Assembly (NCBI RefSeq): GCF_963576545.1
Contig: NW_026870499.1
Span: forward strand, 168,366-232,365
DNA from: Limanda limanda
Lineage: Eukaryota > Chordata > Actinopteri > Pleuronectiformes > Pleuronectidae
Direction of reading: 5' to 3'
DNA: 64,000 nucleotides
Shown: positions 9,544 to 22,989 of the stretch, piece by piece
Position numbering within the stretch: the first letter of the stretch is position 1
How the letters are laid out: the number at the start of each line of letters is the position of its first letter
Position numbers and translations under genes: made by a program
Notes under the pieces: generated by a model
Seen by the model: the letters and a program-made list of their open reading frames with translations, nothing else
Database searches by the model: none
Told to the model about the DNA's origin: nothing

Positions 9544-11454
9544 GGAGAGACTTGCAAGTAGGCTCTACCCCCACTAAATGGGGTAGCGCGCATCGATCGG
9601 TACCATCCTTGAGCTTCTCCGACTTTCGGAAGGGTTAGGGTTAGGGATGAAAGCACATAGGAGAAAGAGATATTCTTGAATAACTTTTTTTGTGAAGGTC
9701 GGAGAGACTTGCAAGTAGGCTCTACCCCCACTAAATGGGGTAGCGCGCATCGATCGGTACCATCCTTGAGCTTCTCCGACTTTCGGAAGGGTTAGGGTTA
9801 GGGATGAAAGCACATAGGAGAAAGAGATATTCTTGAATAACTTTTTTTGTGAAGGTCGGAGAGACTTGGAAAGTGGTTGCATCTGGACTAATTTGGGTCC
9901 TGCGGATCGATTGGTACCATCCCCGAGCTTGTACGACCTTTGGAAGAGGTCGACCGACGAAATTCCCCCAAATCTGAGGAGATATTCTTGAATAACTTTT
10001 TTTGTGAAGGTCGGAGAGACTTGCAAGTAGGCTCTACCCCCACTAAATGGGGTTGCGCGCATCGATCGGTACCATCCTTGAGCTTCTCCGACTTTCGGAA
10101 GGGTTAGGGTTAGGGTTAGGGATGAAAGCACATAGGAGAAAGAGATATTCTTGAATAACTTTTTTTGTGAAGGTCGGAGAGACTTGCAAGTAGGCTCTAC
10201 CCCCACTAAATGGGGTAGCGCGCATCGATCGGTACCATCCTTGAGCTTCTCCGACTTTCGGAAGGGTTAGGGTTAGGGTTAGGGATGAAAGCACATAGGA
10301 GAAAGAGATATTCTTGAATAACTTTTTTTGTGAAGGTCGGAGAGACTTGGAAAGTGGTTGCATCTGGACTAATTTGGGTCCTGCGGATCGATTGGTACCA
10401 TCCCCGAGCTTGTACGACCTTCGGAAGAGGTCGACCGACGAAATTCCCCCAAATCTGAGGAGATATTCTTGAATAACTTTTTTTGTGAAGGTCGGAGAGA
10501 CTTGCAAGTAGGCTCTACCCCCACTAAATGGGGTTGCGCGCATCGATCAGTACCATCCTTGAGCTTCTCCGACTTTCGGAAGGGTTAGGGTTAGGGTTAG
10601 GGATGAAAGCACATAGGAGAAAGAGATATTCTTGAATAACTTTTTTTGTGAAGGTCGGAGAGACTTGCAAGTAGGCTCTACCCCCACTAAATGGGGTAGC
10701 GCGCATCGATCGGTACCATCCTTGAGCTTCTCCGACTTTCGGAAGGGTTAGGGTTAGGGTTAGGGATGAAAGCACATAGGAGAAAGAGATATTCTTGAAT
10801 AACTTTTTTTTGAAGGTCGGAGAGACTTGGAAAGTGGTTGCATCTGGACTAATTTGGGTCCTGCGGATCGATTGGTACCATCCCCGAGCTTGTACGACCT
10901 TCGGAAGAGGTCGACCGACGAAATTCCCCCAAATCTGAGGAGATATTCTTGAATAACTTTTTTTGTGAAGGTCGGAGAGACTTGCAAGTAGGCTCTACCC
11001 CCACTAAATGGGGTTGCGCGCATCGATCGGTACCATCCTTGAGCTTCTCCGACTTTCGGAAGGGTTAGGGTTAGGGTTAGGGATGAAAGCACATAGGAGA
11101 AAGAGATATTCTTGAATAACTTTTTTTGTGAAGGTCGGAGAGACTTGCAAGTAGGCTTTACCCCCACTAAATGGGGTAGCGCGCATCGATCGGTACCATC
11201 CTTGAGCTTCTCCGACTTTCGGAAGGGTTAGGGTTAGGGTTAGGGATGAAAGCACATAGGAGAAAGAGATATTCTTGAATAACTTTTTTTGTGAAGGTCG
11301 GAGAGACTTGGAAAGTGGTTGCATCTGGACTAATTTGGGTCCTGCGGATCGATTGGTACCATCCCCGAGCTTGTACGACCTTCGGAAGAGGTCGACCGAC
11401 GAAATTCCCCCAAATCTGAGGAGATATTCTTGAATAACTTTTTTTGTGAAGGTC
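9544..11454 (+). repeat. 1,911-bp variant of the twelve-monomer unit, third copy in P1
   Basis: Same order as the two copies before it, but the tenth monomer (10,974) is a full 163-bp A2 and not a hybrid, and the second monomer (9,701) has two TTAGGG copies. The net length difference is +8-6 = +2 bp. It probably shows the state before the hybrid arose. Confidence 0.9.
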
Positions 11455-14400
11455 GGAGAGACTTGCAAGTAGGCTCTACCCCCACTAAATGGGGTTGCGC
11501 GCATCGATCAGTACCATCTTTGAGCTTCTCCGACTTTCGGAAGGGTTAGGGTTAGGGTTAGGGATGAAAGCACATAGGAGAAAGAGATATTCTTGAATAA
11601 CTTTTTTTGTGAAGGTCGGAGAGACTTGCAAGTAGGCTCTACCCCCACTAAATGGGGTAGCGCGCATCGATCGGTACCATCCTTGAGCTTCTCCGACTTT
11701 CGGAAGGGTTAGGGTTAGGGTTAGGGATGAAAGCACATAGGAGAAAGAGATATTCTTGAATAACTTTTTTTTGAAGGTCGGAGAGACTTGGAAAGTGGTT
11801 GCATCTGGACTAATTTGGGTCCTGCGGATCGATTGGTACCATCCCCGAGCTTGTACGACCTTCGGAAGAGGTCGACCGACGAAATTCCCCCAAATCTGAG
11901 GAGATATTCTTGAATAACTTTTTTTGTGAAGGTCGGAGAGACTTGCAAGTAGGCTCTACCCCCACTAAATGGGGTTGCGCGCATCGATCGGTACCATCCT
12001 TGAGCTTCTCCGACTTTCGGAAGGGTTAGGGTTAGGGTTAGGGATGAAAGCACATAGGAGAAAGAGATATTCTTGAATAACTTTTTTTGTGAAGGTCGGA
12101 GAGACTTGCAAGTAGGCTGTACCCCCACTAAATGGGGTAGCGCGCATCGATCGGTACCATCCTTGAGCTTCTCCGACTTTCGGAAGGGTTAGGGTTAGGG
12201 TTAGGGATGAAAGCACATAGGAGAAAGAGATATTCTTGAATAACTTTTTTTGTGAAGGTCGGAGAGACTTGGAAAGTGGTTGCATCTGGACTAATTTGGG
12301 TCCTGCAGATCGATTGGTACCATCCCCGAGCTTGTACGACCTTCGGAAGAGGTCGACCGACGAAATTCCCCCAAATCTGAGGAGATATTCTTGAATAACT
12401 TTTTTTGTGAAGGTCGGAGAGACTTGCAAGTAGGCTCTACCCCCACTAAATGGGGTTGCGCGCATCGATCGGTACCATCCTTGAGCTTCTCCGACTTTCG
12501 GAAGGGTTAGGGTTAGGGTTAGGGATGAAAGCACATAGGAGAAAGAGATATTCTTGAATAACTTTTTTTGTGAAGGTCGGAGAGACTTGCAAGTAGGCTC
12601 TACCCCCACTAAATGGGGTAGCGCGCATCGATCGGTACCATCCTTGAGCTTCTCCGACTTTCGGAAGGGTTAGGGTTAGGGTTAGGGATGAAAGCACATA
12701 GGAGAAAGAGATATTCTTGAATAACTTTTTTTGTGAAGGTCGGAGAGACTTGGAAAGTGGTTGCATCTGGACTAATTTGGGTCCTGCGGATCGATTGGTA
12801 CCATCCCCGAGCTTGTACGACCTTCGGAAGAGGTCGACCGACGAAATTCCCCCAAATCTGAGGAGATATTCTTGAATAACTTTTTTTGTGAAGGTCGGAG
12901 AGACTTGCAAGTAGGCTCTACCCCCACTAAATGGGGTTGCGCGCATCGATCAGTACCATCCTTGAGCTTCTCCGACTTTCGGAAGGGTTAGGGTTAGGGT
13001 TAGGGATGAAAGCACATAGGAGAAAGAGATATTCTTGAATAACTTTTTTTGTGAAGGTCGGAGAGACTTGCAAGTAGGCTCTACCCCCACTAAATGGGGT
13101 AGCGCGCATCGATCGGTACCATCTTTGAGCTTCTCCGACTTTCGGAAGGGTTAGGGTTAGGGTTAGGGATGAAAGCACATAGGAGAAAGAGATATTCTTG
13201 AATAACTTTTTTTTGAAGGTCGGAGAGACTTGGAAAGTGGTTGCATCTGGACTAATTTGGGTCCTGCGGATCGATTGGTACCATCCCCGAGCTTGTACGA
13301 CCTTCGGAAGAGGTCGACCGACGAAATTCCCCCAAATCTGAGGAGATATTCTTGAATAACTTTTTTTGTGAAGGTCGGAGAGACTTGCAAGTAGGCTCTA
13401 CCCCCACTAAATGGGGTTGCGCGCATCGATCGGTACCATCCTTGAGCTTCTCCGACTTTCGGAAGGGTTAGGGTTAGGGTTAGGGATGAAAGCACATAGG
13501 AGAAAGAGATATTCTTGAATAACTTTTTTTGTGAAGGTCGGAGAGACTTGCAAGTAGGCTCTACCCCCACTAAATGGGGTAGCGCGCATCGATCGGTACC
13601 ATCCTTGAGCTTCTCCGACTTTCGGAAGGGTTAGGGTTAGGGTTAGGGATGAAAGCACATAGGAGAAAGAGATATTCTTGAATAACTTTTTTTGTGAAGG
13701 TCGGAGAGACTTGGAAAGTGGTTGCATCTGGACTAATTTGGGTCCTGCGGATCGATTGGTACCATCCCCGAGCTTGTACGACCTTCGGAAGAGGTCGACC
13801 GACGAAATTCCCCCAAATCTGAGGAGATATTCTTGAATAACTTTTTTTGTGAAGGTCGGAGAGACTTGCAAGTAGGCTCTACCCCCACTAAATGGGGTTG
13901 CGCGCATCGATCAGTACTATCTTTGAGCTTCTCCGACTTTCGGAAGGGTTAGGGTTAGGGATGAAAGCACATAGGAGAAAGAGATATTCTTGAATAACTT
14001 TTTTTGTGAAGGTCGGAGAGACTTGCAAGTAGGCTCTACCCCCACTAAATGGGGTAGCGCGCATCGATCGGTACCATCCTTGAGCTTCTCCGACTTTCGG
14101 AAGGGTTAGGGTTAGGGTTAGGGATGAAAGCACATAGGAGAAAGAGATATTCTTGAATAACTTTTTTTTGAAGGTCGGAGAGACTTGGAAAGTGGTTGCA
14201 TCTGGACTAATTTGGGTCCTGCGGATCGATTGGTACCATCCCCGAGCTTGTACGACCTTCGGAAGAGGTCGACCGACGAAATTCCCCCAAATCTGAGGAG
14301 ATATTCTTGAATAACTTTTTTTGTGAAGGTCGGAGAGACTTGCAAGTAGGCTCTACCCCCACTAAATGGGGTTGCACGCATCGATCGGTACCATCCTTGA

Positions 14401-16741
14401 GCTTCTCCGACTTTCGGAAGGGTTAGGGTTAGGGTTAGGGATGAAAGCACATAGGAGAAAGAGATATTCTTGAATAACTTTTTTTGTGAAGGTCGGAGAG
14501 ACTTGCAAGTAGGCTCTACCCCCACTAAATGGGGTTGCGCGCATCGATCGGTACCATCCTTGAGCTTCTCCGACTTTCGGAAGGGTTAGGGTTAGGGTTA
14601 GGGATGAAAGCACATAGGAGAAAGAGATATTCTTGAATAACTTTTTTTGTGAAGGTCGGAGAGACTTGCAAGTAGGCTCTACCCCCACTAAATGGGGTAG
14701 CGCGCATCGATCGGTACCATCCTTGAGCTTCTCCGACTTTCGGAAGGGTTAGGGTTAGGGTTAGGGATGAAAGCACATAGGAGAAAGAGATATTCTTGAA
14801 TAACTTTTTTTGTGAAGGTCGGAGAGACTTGGAAAGTGGTTGCATCTGGACTAATTTGGGTCCTGCGGATCGATTGGTACCATCCCCGAGCTTGTACGAC
14901 CTTCGGAAGAGGTCGACCGACGAAATTCCCCCAAATCTGAGGAGATATTCTTGAATAACTTTTTTTGTGAAGGTCGGAGAGACTTGCAAGTAGGCTCTAC
15001 CCCCACTAAATGGGGTTGCGCGCATCGATCAGTACCATCTTTGAGCTTCTCCGACTTTCGGAAGGGTTAGGGTTAGGGTTAGGGATGAAAGCACATAGGA
15101 GAAAGAGATATTCTTGAATAACTTTTTTTGTGAAGGTCGGAGAGACTTGCAAGTAGGCTCTACCCCCACTAAATGGGGTAGCGCGCATCGATCGGTACCA
15201 TCCTTGAGCTTCTCCGACTTTCGGAAGGGTTAGGGTTAGGGTTAGGGATGAAAGCACATAGGAGAAAGAGATATTCTTGAATAACTTTTTTTTGAAGGTC
15301 GGAGAGACTTGGAAAGTGGTTGCATCTGGACTAATTTGGGTCCTGCGGATCGATTGGTACCATCCCCGAGCTTGTACGACCTTCGGAAGAGGTCGACCGA
15401 CGAAATTCCCCCAAATCTGAGGAGATATTCTTGAATAACTTTTTTTGTGAAGGTCGGAGAGACTTGCAAGTAGGCTCTACCCCCACTAAATGGGGTTGCG
15501 CGCATCGATCAGTACCATCCTTGAGCTTCTCCGACTTTCGGAAGGGTTAGGGTTAGGGTTAGGGATGAAAGCACATAGGAGAAAGAGATATTCTTGAATA
15601 ACTTTTTTTGTGAAGGTCGGAGAGACTTGCAAGTAGGCTCTACCCCCACTAAATGGGGTAGCGCGCATCGATCGGTACCATCCTTGAGCTTCTCCGACTT
15701 TCGGAAGGGTTAGGGTTAGGGTTAGGGATGAAAGCACATAGGAGAAAGAGATATTCTTGAATAACTTTTTTTGTGAAGGTCGGAGAGACTTGGAAAGTGG
15801 TTGCATCTGGACTAATTTGGGTCCTGCGGATCGATTGGTACCATCCCCGAGCTTGTACGACCTTCGGAAGAGGTCGACCGACGAAATTCCCCCAAATCTG
15901 AGGAGATATTCTTGAATAACTTTTTTTGTGAAGGTCGGAGAGACTTGCAAGTAGGCTCTACCCCCACTAAATGGGGTTGCGCGCATCGATCAGTACCATC
16001 TTTGAGCTTCTCCGACTTTCGGAAGGGTTAGGGTTAGGGTTAGGGATGAAAGCACATAGGAGAAAGAGATATTCTTGAATAACTTTTTTTGTGAAGGTCG
16101 GAGAGACTTGCAAGTAGGCTCTACCCCCACTAAATGGGGTAGCGCGCATCGATCGGTACCATCCTTGAGCTTCTCCGACTTTCGGAAGGGTTAGGGTTAG
16201 GGTTAGGGATGAAAGCACATAGGAGAAAGAGATATTCTTGAATAACTTTTTTTTGAAGGTCGGAGAGACTTGGAAAGTGGTTGCATCTGGACTAATTTGG
16301 GTCCTGCGGATCGATTGGTACCATCCCCGAGCTTGTACGACCTTCGGAAGAGGTCGACCGACGAAATTCCCCCAAATCTGAGGAGATATTCTTGAATAAC
16401 TTTTTTTGTGAAGGTCGGAGAGACTTGCAAGTAGGCTCTACCCCCACTAAATGGGGTTGCGCGCATCGATCGGTACCATCCTTGAGCTTCTCCGACTTTC
16501 GGAAGGGTTAGGGTTAGGGTTAGGGATGAAAGCACATAGGAGAAAGAGATATTCTTGAATAACTTTTTTTGTGAAGGTCGGAGAGACTTGCAAGTAGGCT
16601 CTACCCCCACTAAATGGGGTAGCGCGCATCGATCGGTACCATCCTTGAGCTTCTCCGACTTTCGGAAGGGTTAGGGTTAGGGTTAGGGATGAAAGCACAT
16701 AGGAGAAAGAAATATTCTTGAATAACTTTTTTTTGAAGGTC
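11455..16741 (+). repeat. Regular A2-A1-B array with alternating 480- and 481-bp units
   Basis: Units starting with A2 carrying ATCAGTACC and containing a T8 A monomer (480 bp) alternate with units starting with A2 carrying ATCGGTACC (481 bp). This gives a six-monomer super-unit of 961 bp over much of the region. Exceptions are an extra unit at 12,416 and an extra A around 14,495. Nearly the whole stretch has a mirror copy in the inverted block. Confidence 0.82.
12416..12896 (+). repeat. Canonical higher-order unit A2-A1-B, 481 bp
   Basis: A2 at 12,416, A1 at 12,579 and B at 12,742, together 481 bp. This three-monomer unit is the main higher-order repeat of the array. Since 481 is not a multiple of 3, no reading frame is kept from one unit to the next. 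Confidence 0.93.
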
Positions 16742-18501
16742 GGAGAGACTTGGAAAGTGGTTGCATCTGGACTAATTTGGGTCCTGCGGATCGATTGGTA
16801 CCATCCCCGAGCTTGTACGACCTTTGGAAGAGGTCGACCGACGAAATTCCCCCAAATCTGAGGAGATATTCTTGAATAACTTTTTTTGTGAAGGTCGGAG
16901 AGACTTGCAAGTAGGCTCTACCCCCACTAAATGGGGTTGCGCGCATCGATCGGTACCATCCTTGAGCTTCTCCGACTTTCGGAAGGGTTAGGGTTAGGGT
17001 TAGGGATGAAAGCACATAGGAGAAAGAGATATTCTTGAATAACTTTTTTTGTGAAGGTCGGAGAGACTTGCAAGTAGGCTCTACCCCCACTAAATGGGGT
17101 AGCGCGCATCGATCGGTACCATCCTTGAGCTTCTCCGACTTTCGGAAGGGTTAGGGTTAGGGTTAGGGATGAAAGCACATAGGAGAAAGAGATATTCTTG
17201 AATAACTTTTTTTGTGAAGGTCGGAGAGACTTGGAAAGTGGTTGCATCTGGACTAATTTGGGTCCTGCGGATCGATTGGTACCATCCCCGAGCTTGTACG
17301 ACCTTCGGAAGAGGTCGACCGACGAAATTCCCCCAAATCTGAGGAGATATTCTTGAATAACTTTTTTTGTGAAGGTCGGAGAGACTTGCAAGTAGGCTCT
17401 ACCCCCACTAAATGGGGTAGCGCGCATCGATCGGTACCATCCTTGAGCTTCTCCGACTTTCGGAAGGGTTAGGGTTAGGGTTAGGGATGAAAGCACATAG
17501 GAGAAAGAGATATTCTTGAATAACTTTTTTTGTGAAGGTCGGAGAGACTTGCAAGTAGGCTCTACCCCCACTAAATGGGGTAGCGCGCATCGATCGGTAC
17601 CATCCTTGAGCTTCTCCGACTTTCGGAAGGGTTAGGGTTAGGGTTAGGGATGAAAGCACATAGGAGAAAGAGATATTCTTGAATAACTTTTTTTGTGAAG
17701 GTCGGAGAGACTTGGAAAGTGGTTGCATCTGGACTAATTTGGGTCCTGCGGATCGATTGGTACCATCCCCGAGCTTGTACGACCTTCGGAAGAGGTCGAC
17801 CGACGAAATTCCCCCAAATCTGAGGAGATATTCTTGAATAACTTTTTTTGTGAAGGTCGGAGAGACTTGCAAGTAGGCTCTACCCCCACTAAATGGGGTT
17901 GCGCGCATCGATCAGTACCATCTTTGAGCTTCTCCGACTTTCGGAAGGGTTAGGGTTAGGGTTAGGGATGAAAGCACATAGGAGAAAGAGATATTCTTGA
18001 ATAACTTTTTTTGTGAAGGTCGGAGAGACTTGCAAGTAGGCTCTACCCCCACTAAATGGGGTAGCGCGCATCGATCGGTACCATCCTTGAGCTTCTCCGA
18101 CTTTTGGAAGGGTTAGGGTTAGGGTTAGGGATGAAAGCACATAGGAGAAAGAGATATTCTTGAATAACTTTTTTTGTGAAGGTCGGAGAGACTTGAAAAG
18201 TGGTTGCATCTGGACTAATTTGGGTCCTGCGGATCGATTGGTACCATCCCCGAGCTTGTACGACCTTCGGAAGAGGTCGACCGACGAAATTCCCCCAAAT
18301 CTGAGGAGATATTCTTGAATAACTTTTTTTGTGAAGGTCGGAGAGACTTGCAAGTAGGCTCTACCCCCACTAAATGGGGTTGCGCGCATCGATCAGTACC
18401 ATCCTTGAGCTTCTCCGACTTTCGGAAGGGTTAGGGTTAGGGTTAGGGATGAAAGCACATAGGAGAAAGAGATATTCTTGAATAACTTTTTTTTGAAGGT
18501 C
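16742..18501 (+). repeat. 1,760-bp tandem duplication, copy 1
   Basis: Eleven monomers: B, A, A, B, A, A, B, A, A, B, A162. Marked by TTTGGAAG in the first B, TTTTGGAAGGG in the A at 18,022, and GACTTGAAAAG in the B at 18,185. All three marks recur 1,760 bp further on. Confidence 0.88.
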
Positions 18502-20262
18502 GGAGAGACTTGGAAAGTGGTTGCATCTGGACTAATTTGGGTCCTGCGGATCGATTGGTACCATCCCCGAGCTTGTACGACCTTTGGAAGAGGTCGACCG
18601 ACGAAATTCCCCCAAATCTGAGGAGATATTCTTGAATAACTTTTTTTGTGAAGGTCGGAGAGACTTGCAAGTAGGCTCTACCCCCACTAAATGGGGTTGC
18701 GCGCATCGATCGGTACCATCCTTGAGCTTCTCCGACTTTCGGAAGGGTTAGGGTTAGGGTTAGGGATGAAAGCACATAGGAGAAAGAGATATTCTTGAAT
18801 AACTTTTTTTGTGAAGGTCGGAGAGACTTGCAAGTAGGCTCTACCCCCACTAAATGGGGTAGCGCGCATCGATCGGTACCATCCTTGAGCTTCTCCGACT
18901 TTCGGAAGGGTTAGGGTTAGGGTTAGGGATGAAAGCACATAGGAGAAAGAGATATTCTTGAATAACTTTTTTTGTGAAGGTCGGAGAGACTTGGAAAGTG
19001 GTTGCATCTGGACTAATTTGGGTCCTGCGGATCGATTGGTACCATCCCCGAGCTTGTACGACCTTCGGAAGAGGTCGACCGACGAAATTCCCCCAAATCT
19101 GAGGAGATATTCTTGAATAACTTTTTTTGTGAAGGTCGGAGAGACTTGCAAGTAGGCTCTACCCCCACTAAATGGGGTAGCGCGCATCGATCGGTACCAT
19201 CCTTGAGCTTCTCCGACTTTCGGAAGGGTTAGGGTTAGGGTTAGGGATGAAAGCACATAGGAGAAAGAGATATTCTTGAATAACTTTTTTTGTGAAGGTC
19301 GGAGAGACTTGCAAGTAGGCTCTACCCCCACTAAATGGGGTAGCGCGCATCGATCGGTACCATCCTTGAGCTTCTCCGACTTTCGGAAGGGTTAGGGTTA
19401 GGGTTAGGGATGAAAGCACATAGGAGAAAGAGATATTCTTGAATAACTTTTTTTGTGAAGGTCGGAGAGACTTGGAAAGTGGTTGCATCTGGACTAATTT
19501 GGGTCCTGCGGATCGATTGGTACCATCCCCGAGCTTGTACGACCTTCGGAAGAGGTCGACCGACGAAATTCCCCCAAATCTGAGGAGATATTCTTGAATA
19601 ACTTTTTTTGTGAAGGTCGGAGAGACTTGCAAGTAGGCTCTACCCCCACTAAATGGGGTTGCGCGCATCGATCGGTACCATTCTTGAGCTTCTCCGACTT
19701 TCGGAAGGGTTAGGGTTAGGGTTAGGGATGAAAGCACATAGGAGAAAGAGATATTCTTGAATAACTTTTTTTGTGAAGGTCGGAGAGACTTGCAAGTAGG
19801 CTCTACCCCCACTAAATGGGGTAGCGCGCATCGATCGGTACCATCCTTGAGCTTCTCCGACTTTTGGAAGGGTTAGGGTTAGGGTTAGGGATGAAAGCAC
19901 ATAGGAGAAAGAGATATTCTTGAATAACTTTTTTTGTGAAGGTCGGAGAGACTTGAAAAGTGGTTGCATCTGGACTAATTTGGGTCCTGCGGATCGATTG
20001 GTACCATCCCCGAGCTTGTACGACCTTCGGAAGAGGTCGACCGACGAAATTCCCCCAAATCTGAGGAGATATTCTTGAATAACTTTTTTTGTGAAGGTCG
20101 GAGAGACTTGCAAGTAGGCTCTACCCCCACTAAATGGGGTTGCGCGCATCGATCAGTACCATCCTTGAGCTTCTCCGACTTTCGGAAGGGTTAGGGTTAG
20201 GGTTAGGGATGAAAGCACATAGGAGAAAGAGATATTCTTGAATAACTTTTTTTGTGAAGGTC
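18502..20262 (+). repeat. 1,760-bp tandem duplication, copy 2 (1,761 bp)
   Basis: Same monomer order and marks as 16,742-18,501. The last A has the normal T7-GTG tail, hence 1 bp longer. The A2 at 19,619 has CCATTCTTG, a variant also found in related copies at 22,664 and 52,235 and in mirror form near 33,000. Confidence 0.88.
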
Positions 20263-20417
20263 GGAGAGACTTGGAAAGTGGTTGCATCTGGACTAATTTG
20301 GGTCCTGCGGATCGATTGGTACCATCCCCGAGCTTGTACGACCTTCGGAAGAGGTCGACCGACGAAATTCCCCCAAATCTGAGGAGATATTCTTGAATAA
20401 CTTTTTTTGTGAAGGTC

Positions 20418-21218
20418 GGAGAGACTTGCAAGTAGGCTCTACCCCCACTAAATGGGGTTGCGCGCATCGATCAGTACCATCCTTGAGCTTCTCCGACTTT
20501 CGGAAGGGTTAGGGTTAGGGTTAGGGATGAAAGCACATAGGAGAAAGAGATATTCTTGAATAACTTTTTTTGTGAAGGTCGGAGAGACTTGCAAGTAGGC
20601 TCTACCCCCACTAAATGGGGTAGCGCACATCGATCGGTACCATCCTTGAGCTTCTCCGACTTTCGGAAGGGTTAGGGTTAGGGTTAGGGATGAAAGCACA
20701 TAGGAGAAAGAGATATTCTTGAATAACTTTTTTTGTGAAGGTCGGAGAGACTTGCAAGTAGGCTCTACCCCCACTAAATGGGGTAGCGCGCATCGATCGG
20801 TACCATCCTTGAGCTTCTCCGACTTTCGGGAGGGTTAGGGTTAGGGATGAAAGCACATAGGAGAAAGAGATATTCTTGAATAACTTTTTTTGTGAAGGTC
20901 GGAGAGACTTGCAAGTAGGCTCTACCCCCACTAAATGGGGTAGCGCGCATCGATCGGTACCATCCTTGAGCTTCTCCGACTTTCGGAAGGGTTAGGGTTA
21001 GGGTTAGGGATGAAAGCACATAGGAGAAAGAGATATTCTTGAATAACTTTTTTTGTGAAGGTCGGAGAGACTTGGAAAGTGGTTGCATCTGGACTAAATT
21101 GGGTCCTGCGGATCGATTGGTACCATCCCCGAGCTTGTACGACCTTCGGAAGAGGTCGACCGACGAAATTCCCACAAATCTGAGGAGATATTCTTGAATA
21201 ACTTTTTTTGTGAAGGTC
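20418..21218 (+). repeat. 801-bp five-monomer unit (A, A, A157, A, B), copy 1
   Basis: 163+163+157+163+155 = 801. Contains TAGCGCACATC at about 20,623, and a B with CTAAATTGGG and CCCACAAATC. Also found at 53,034 (+) and mirrored at about 31,470-32,270. Confidence 0.88.
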
Positions 21219-22019
21219 GGAGAGACTTGCAAGTAGGCTCTACCCCCACTAAATGGGGTTGCGCGCATCGATCAGTACCATCTTTGAGCTTCTCCGACTT
21301 TCGGAAGGGTTAGGGTTAGGGTTAGGGATGAAAGCACATAGGAGAAAGAGATATTCTTGAATAACTTTTTTTGTGAAGGTCGGAGAGACTTGCAAGTAGG
21401 CTCTACCCCCACTAAATGGGGTAGCGCGCATCGATCGGTACCATCCTTGAGCTTCTCCGACTTTCGGAAGGGTTAGGGTTAGGGTTAGGGATGAAAGCAC
21501 ATAGGAGAAAGAGATATTCTTGAATAACTTTTTTTGTGAAGGTCGGAGAGACTTGCAAGTAGGCTCTACCCCCACTAAATGGGGTAGCGCGCATCGATCG
21601 GTACCATCCTTGAGCTTCTCCGACTTTCGGAAGGGTTAGGGTTAGGGATGAAAGCACATAGGAGAAAGAGATATTCTTGAATAACTTTTTTTGTGAAGGT
21701 CGGAGAGACTTGCAAGTAGGCTCTACCCCCACTAAATGGGGTAGCGCGCATCGATCGGTACCATCCTTGAGCTTCTCCGACTTTCGGAAGGGTTAGGGTT
21801 AGGGTTAGGGATGAAAGCACATAGGAGAAAGAGATATTCTTGAATAACTTTTTTTGTGAAGGTCGGAGAGACTTGGAAAGTGGTTGCATCTGGACTAATT
21901 TGGGTCCTGCGGATCGATTGGTACCATCCCCGAGCTTGTACGACCTTCGGAAGAGGTCGACCGACGAAATTCCCCCAAATCTGAGGAGATATTCTTGAAT
22001 AACTTTTTTTGTGAAGGTC
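21219..22019 (+). repeat. 801-bp five-monomer unit, copy 2
   Basis: Head to tail with the previous unit; its first A2 carries ATCAGTACC with CATCTTTGAG. The mirror copy at 30,861-31,469 holds only the part up to 21,827. A direct copy starts at 53,835. Confidence 0.88.
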
Positions 22020-22989
22020 GGAGAGACTTGCAAGTAGGCTCTACCCCCACTAAATGGGGTTGCGCGCATCGATCGGTACCATCCTTGAGCTTCTCCGACT
22101 TTCGGAAGGGTTAGGGTTAGGGTTAGGGATGAAAGCACATAGGAGAAAGAGATATTCTTGAATAACTTTTTTTGTGAAGGTCGGAGAGACTTGCAAGTAG
22201 GCTCTACCCCCACTAAATGGGGTAGCGCGCATCGATCGGTACCATCCTTGAGCTTCTCCGACTTTCGGAAGGGTTAGGGTTAGGGTTAGGGATGAAAGCA
22301 CATAGGAGAAAGAGATATTCTTGAATAACTTTTTTTGTGAAGGTCGGAGAGACTTGCAAGTAGGCTCTACCCCCACTAAATGGGGTAGCGCGCATCGATC
22401 GGTACCATCCTTGAGCTTCTCCGACTTTCGGAAGGGTTAGGGTTAGGGTTAGGGATGAAAGCACATAGGAGAAAGAGATATTCTTGAATAACTTTTTTTG
22501 TGAAGGTCGGAGAGACTTGGAAAGTGGTTGCATCTGGACTAATTTGGGTCCTGCGGATCGATTGGTACCATCCCCGAGCTTGTACGACCTTCGGAAGAGG
22601 TCGACCGACGAAATTCCCCCAAATCTGAGGAGATATTCTTGAATAACTTTTTTTGTGAAGGTCGGAGAGACTTGCAAGTAGGCTCTACCCCCACTAAATG
22701 GGGTTGCGCGCATCGATCGGTACCATTCTTGAGCTTCTCCGACTTTCGGAAGGGTTAGGGTTAGGGTTAGGGATGAAAGCACATAGGAGAAAGAGATATT
22801 CTTGAATAACTTTTTTTGTGAAGGTTGGAGAGACTTGCAAGTAGGCTCTACCCCCACTAAATGGGGTAGCGCGCATCGATCGGTACCATCCTTGAGCTTC
22901 TCCGACTTTCGGAAGGGTTAGGGTTAGGGTTAGGGATGAAAGCACATAGGAGAAAGAGATATTCTTGAATAACTTTTTTTGTGAAGGTC
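22020..22989 (+). repeat. Linker region between large segments (A, A, A, B, A, A)
   Basis: Monomers at 22,020, 22,183, 22,346, 22,509 (B), 22,664 and 22,827. The last begins after AAGGTTGGAG, a C-to-T change also seen at 2,549. The left edge of P copy 2 lies at its end. Confidence 0.82.

Larger units (their letters stand above)
4621..12415 (+). repeat. Large segment P, copy 1 (about 7.8 kb)
   Basis: Matches 22,990-30,784 in order at a constant offset of 18,369 bp, including rare variants: GGCTTTACC monomers, the four A/B hybrids, T8 monomers and GGCTGTACC at about 12,117 (30,486). Left of 4,621 monomer order and subtype no longer match, so the boundary lies in the monomer 4,458-4,620. Right of about 12,416 the A subtype differs (A2 here, A1 in the other copy). 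Confidence 0.88.
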
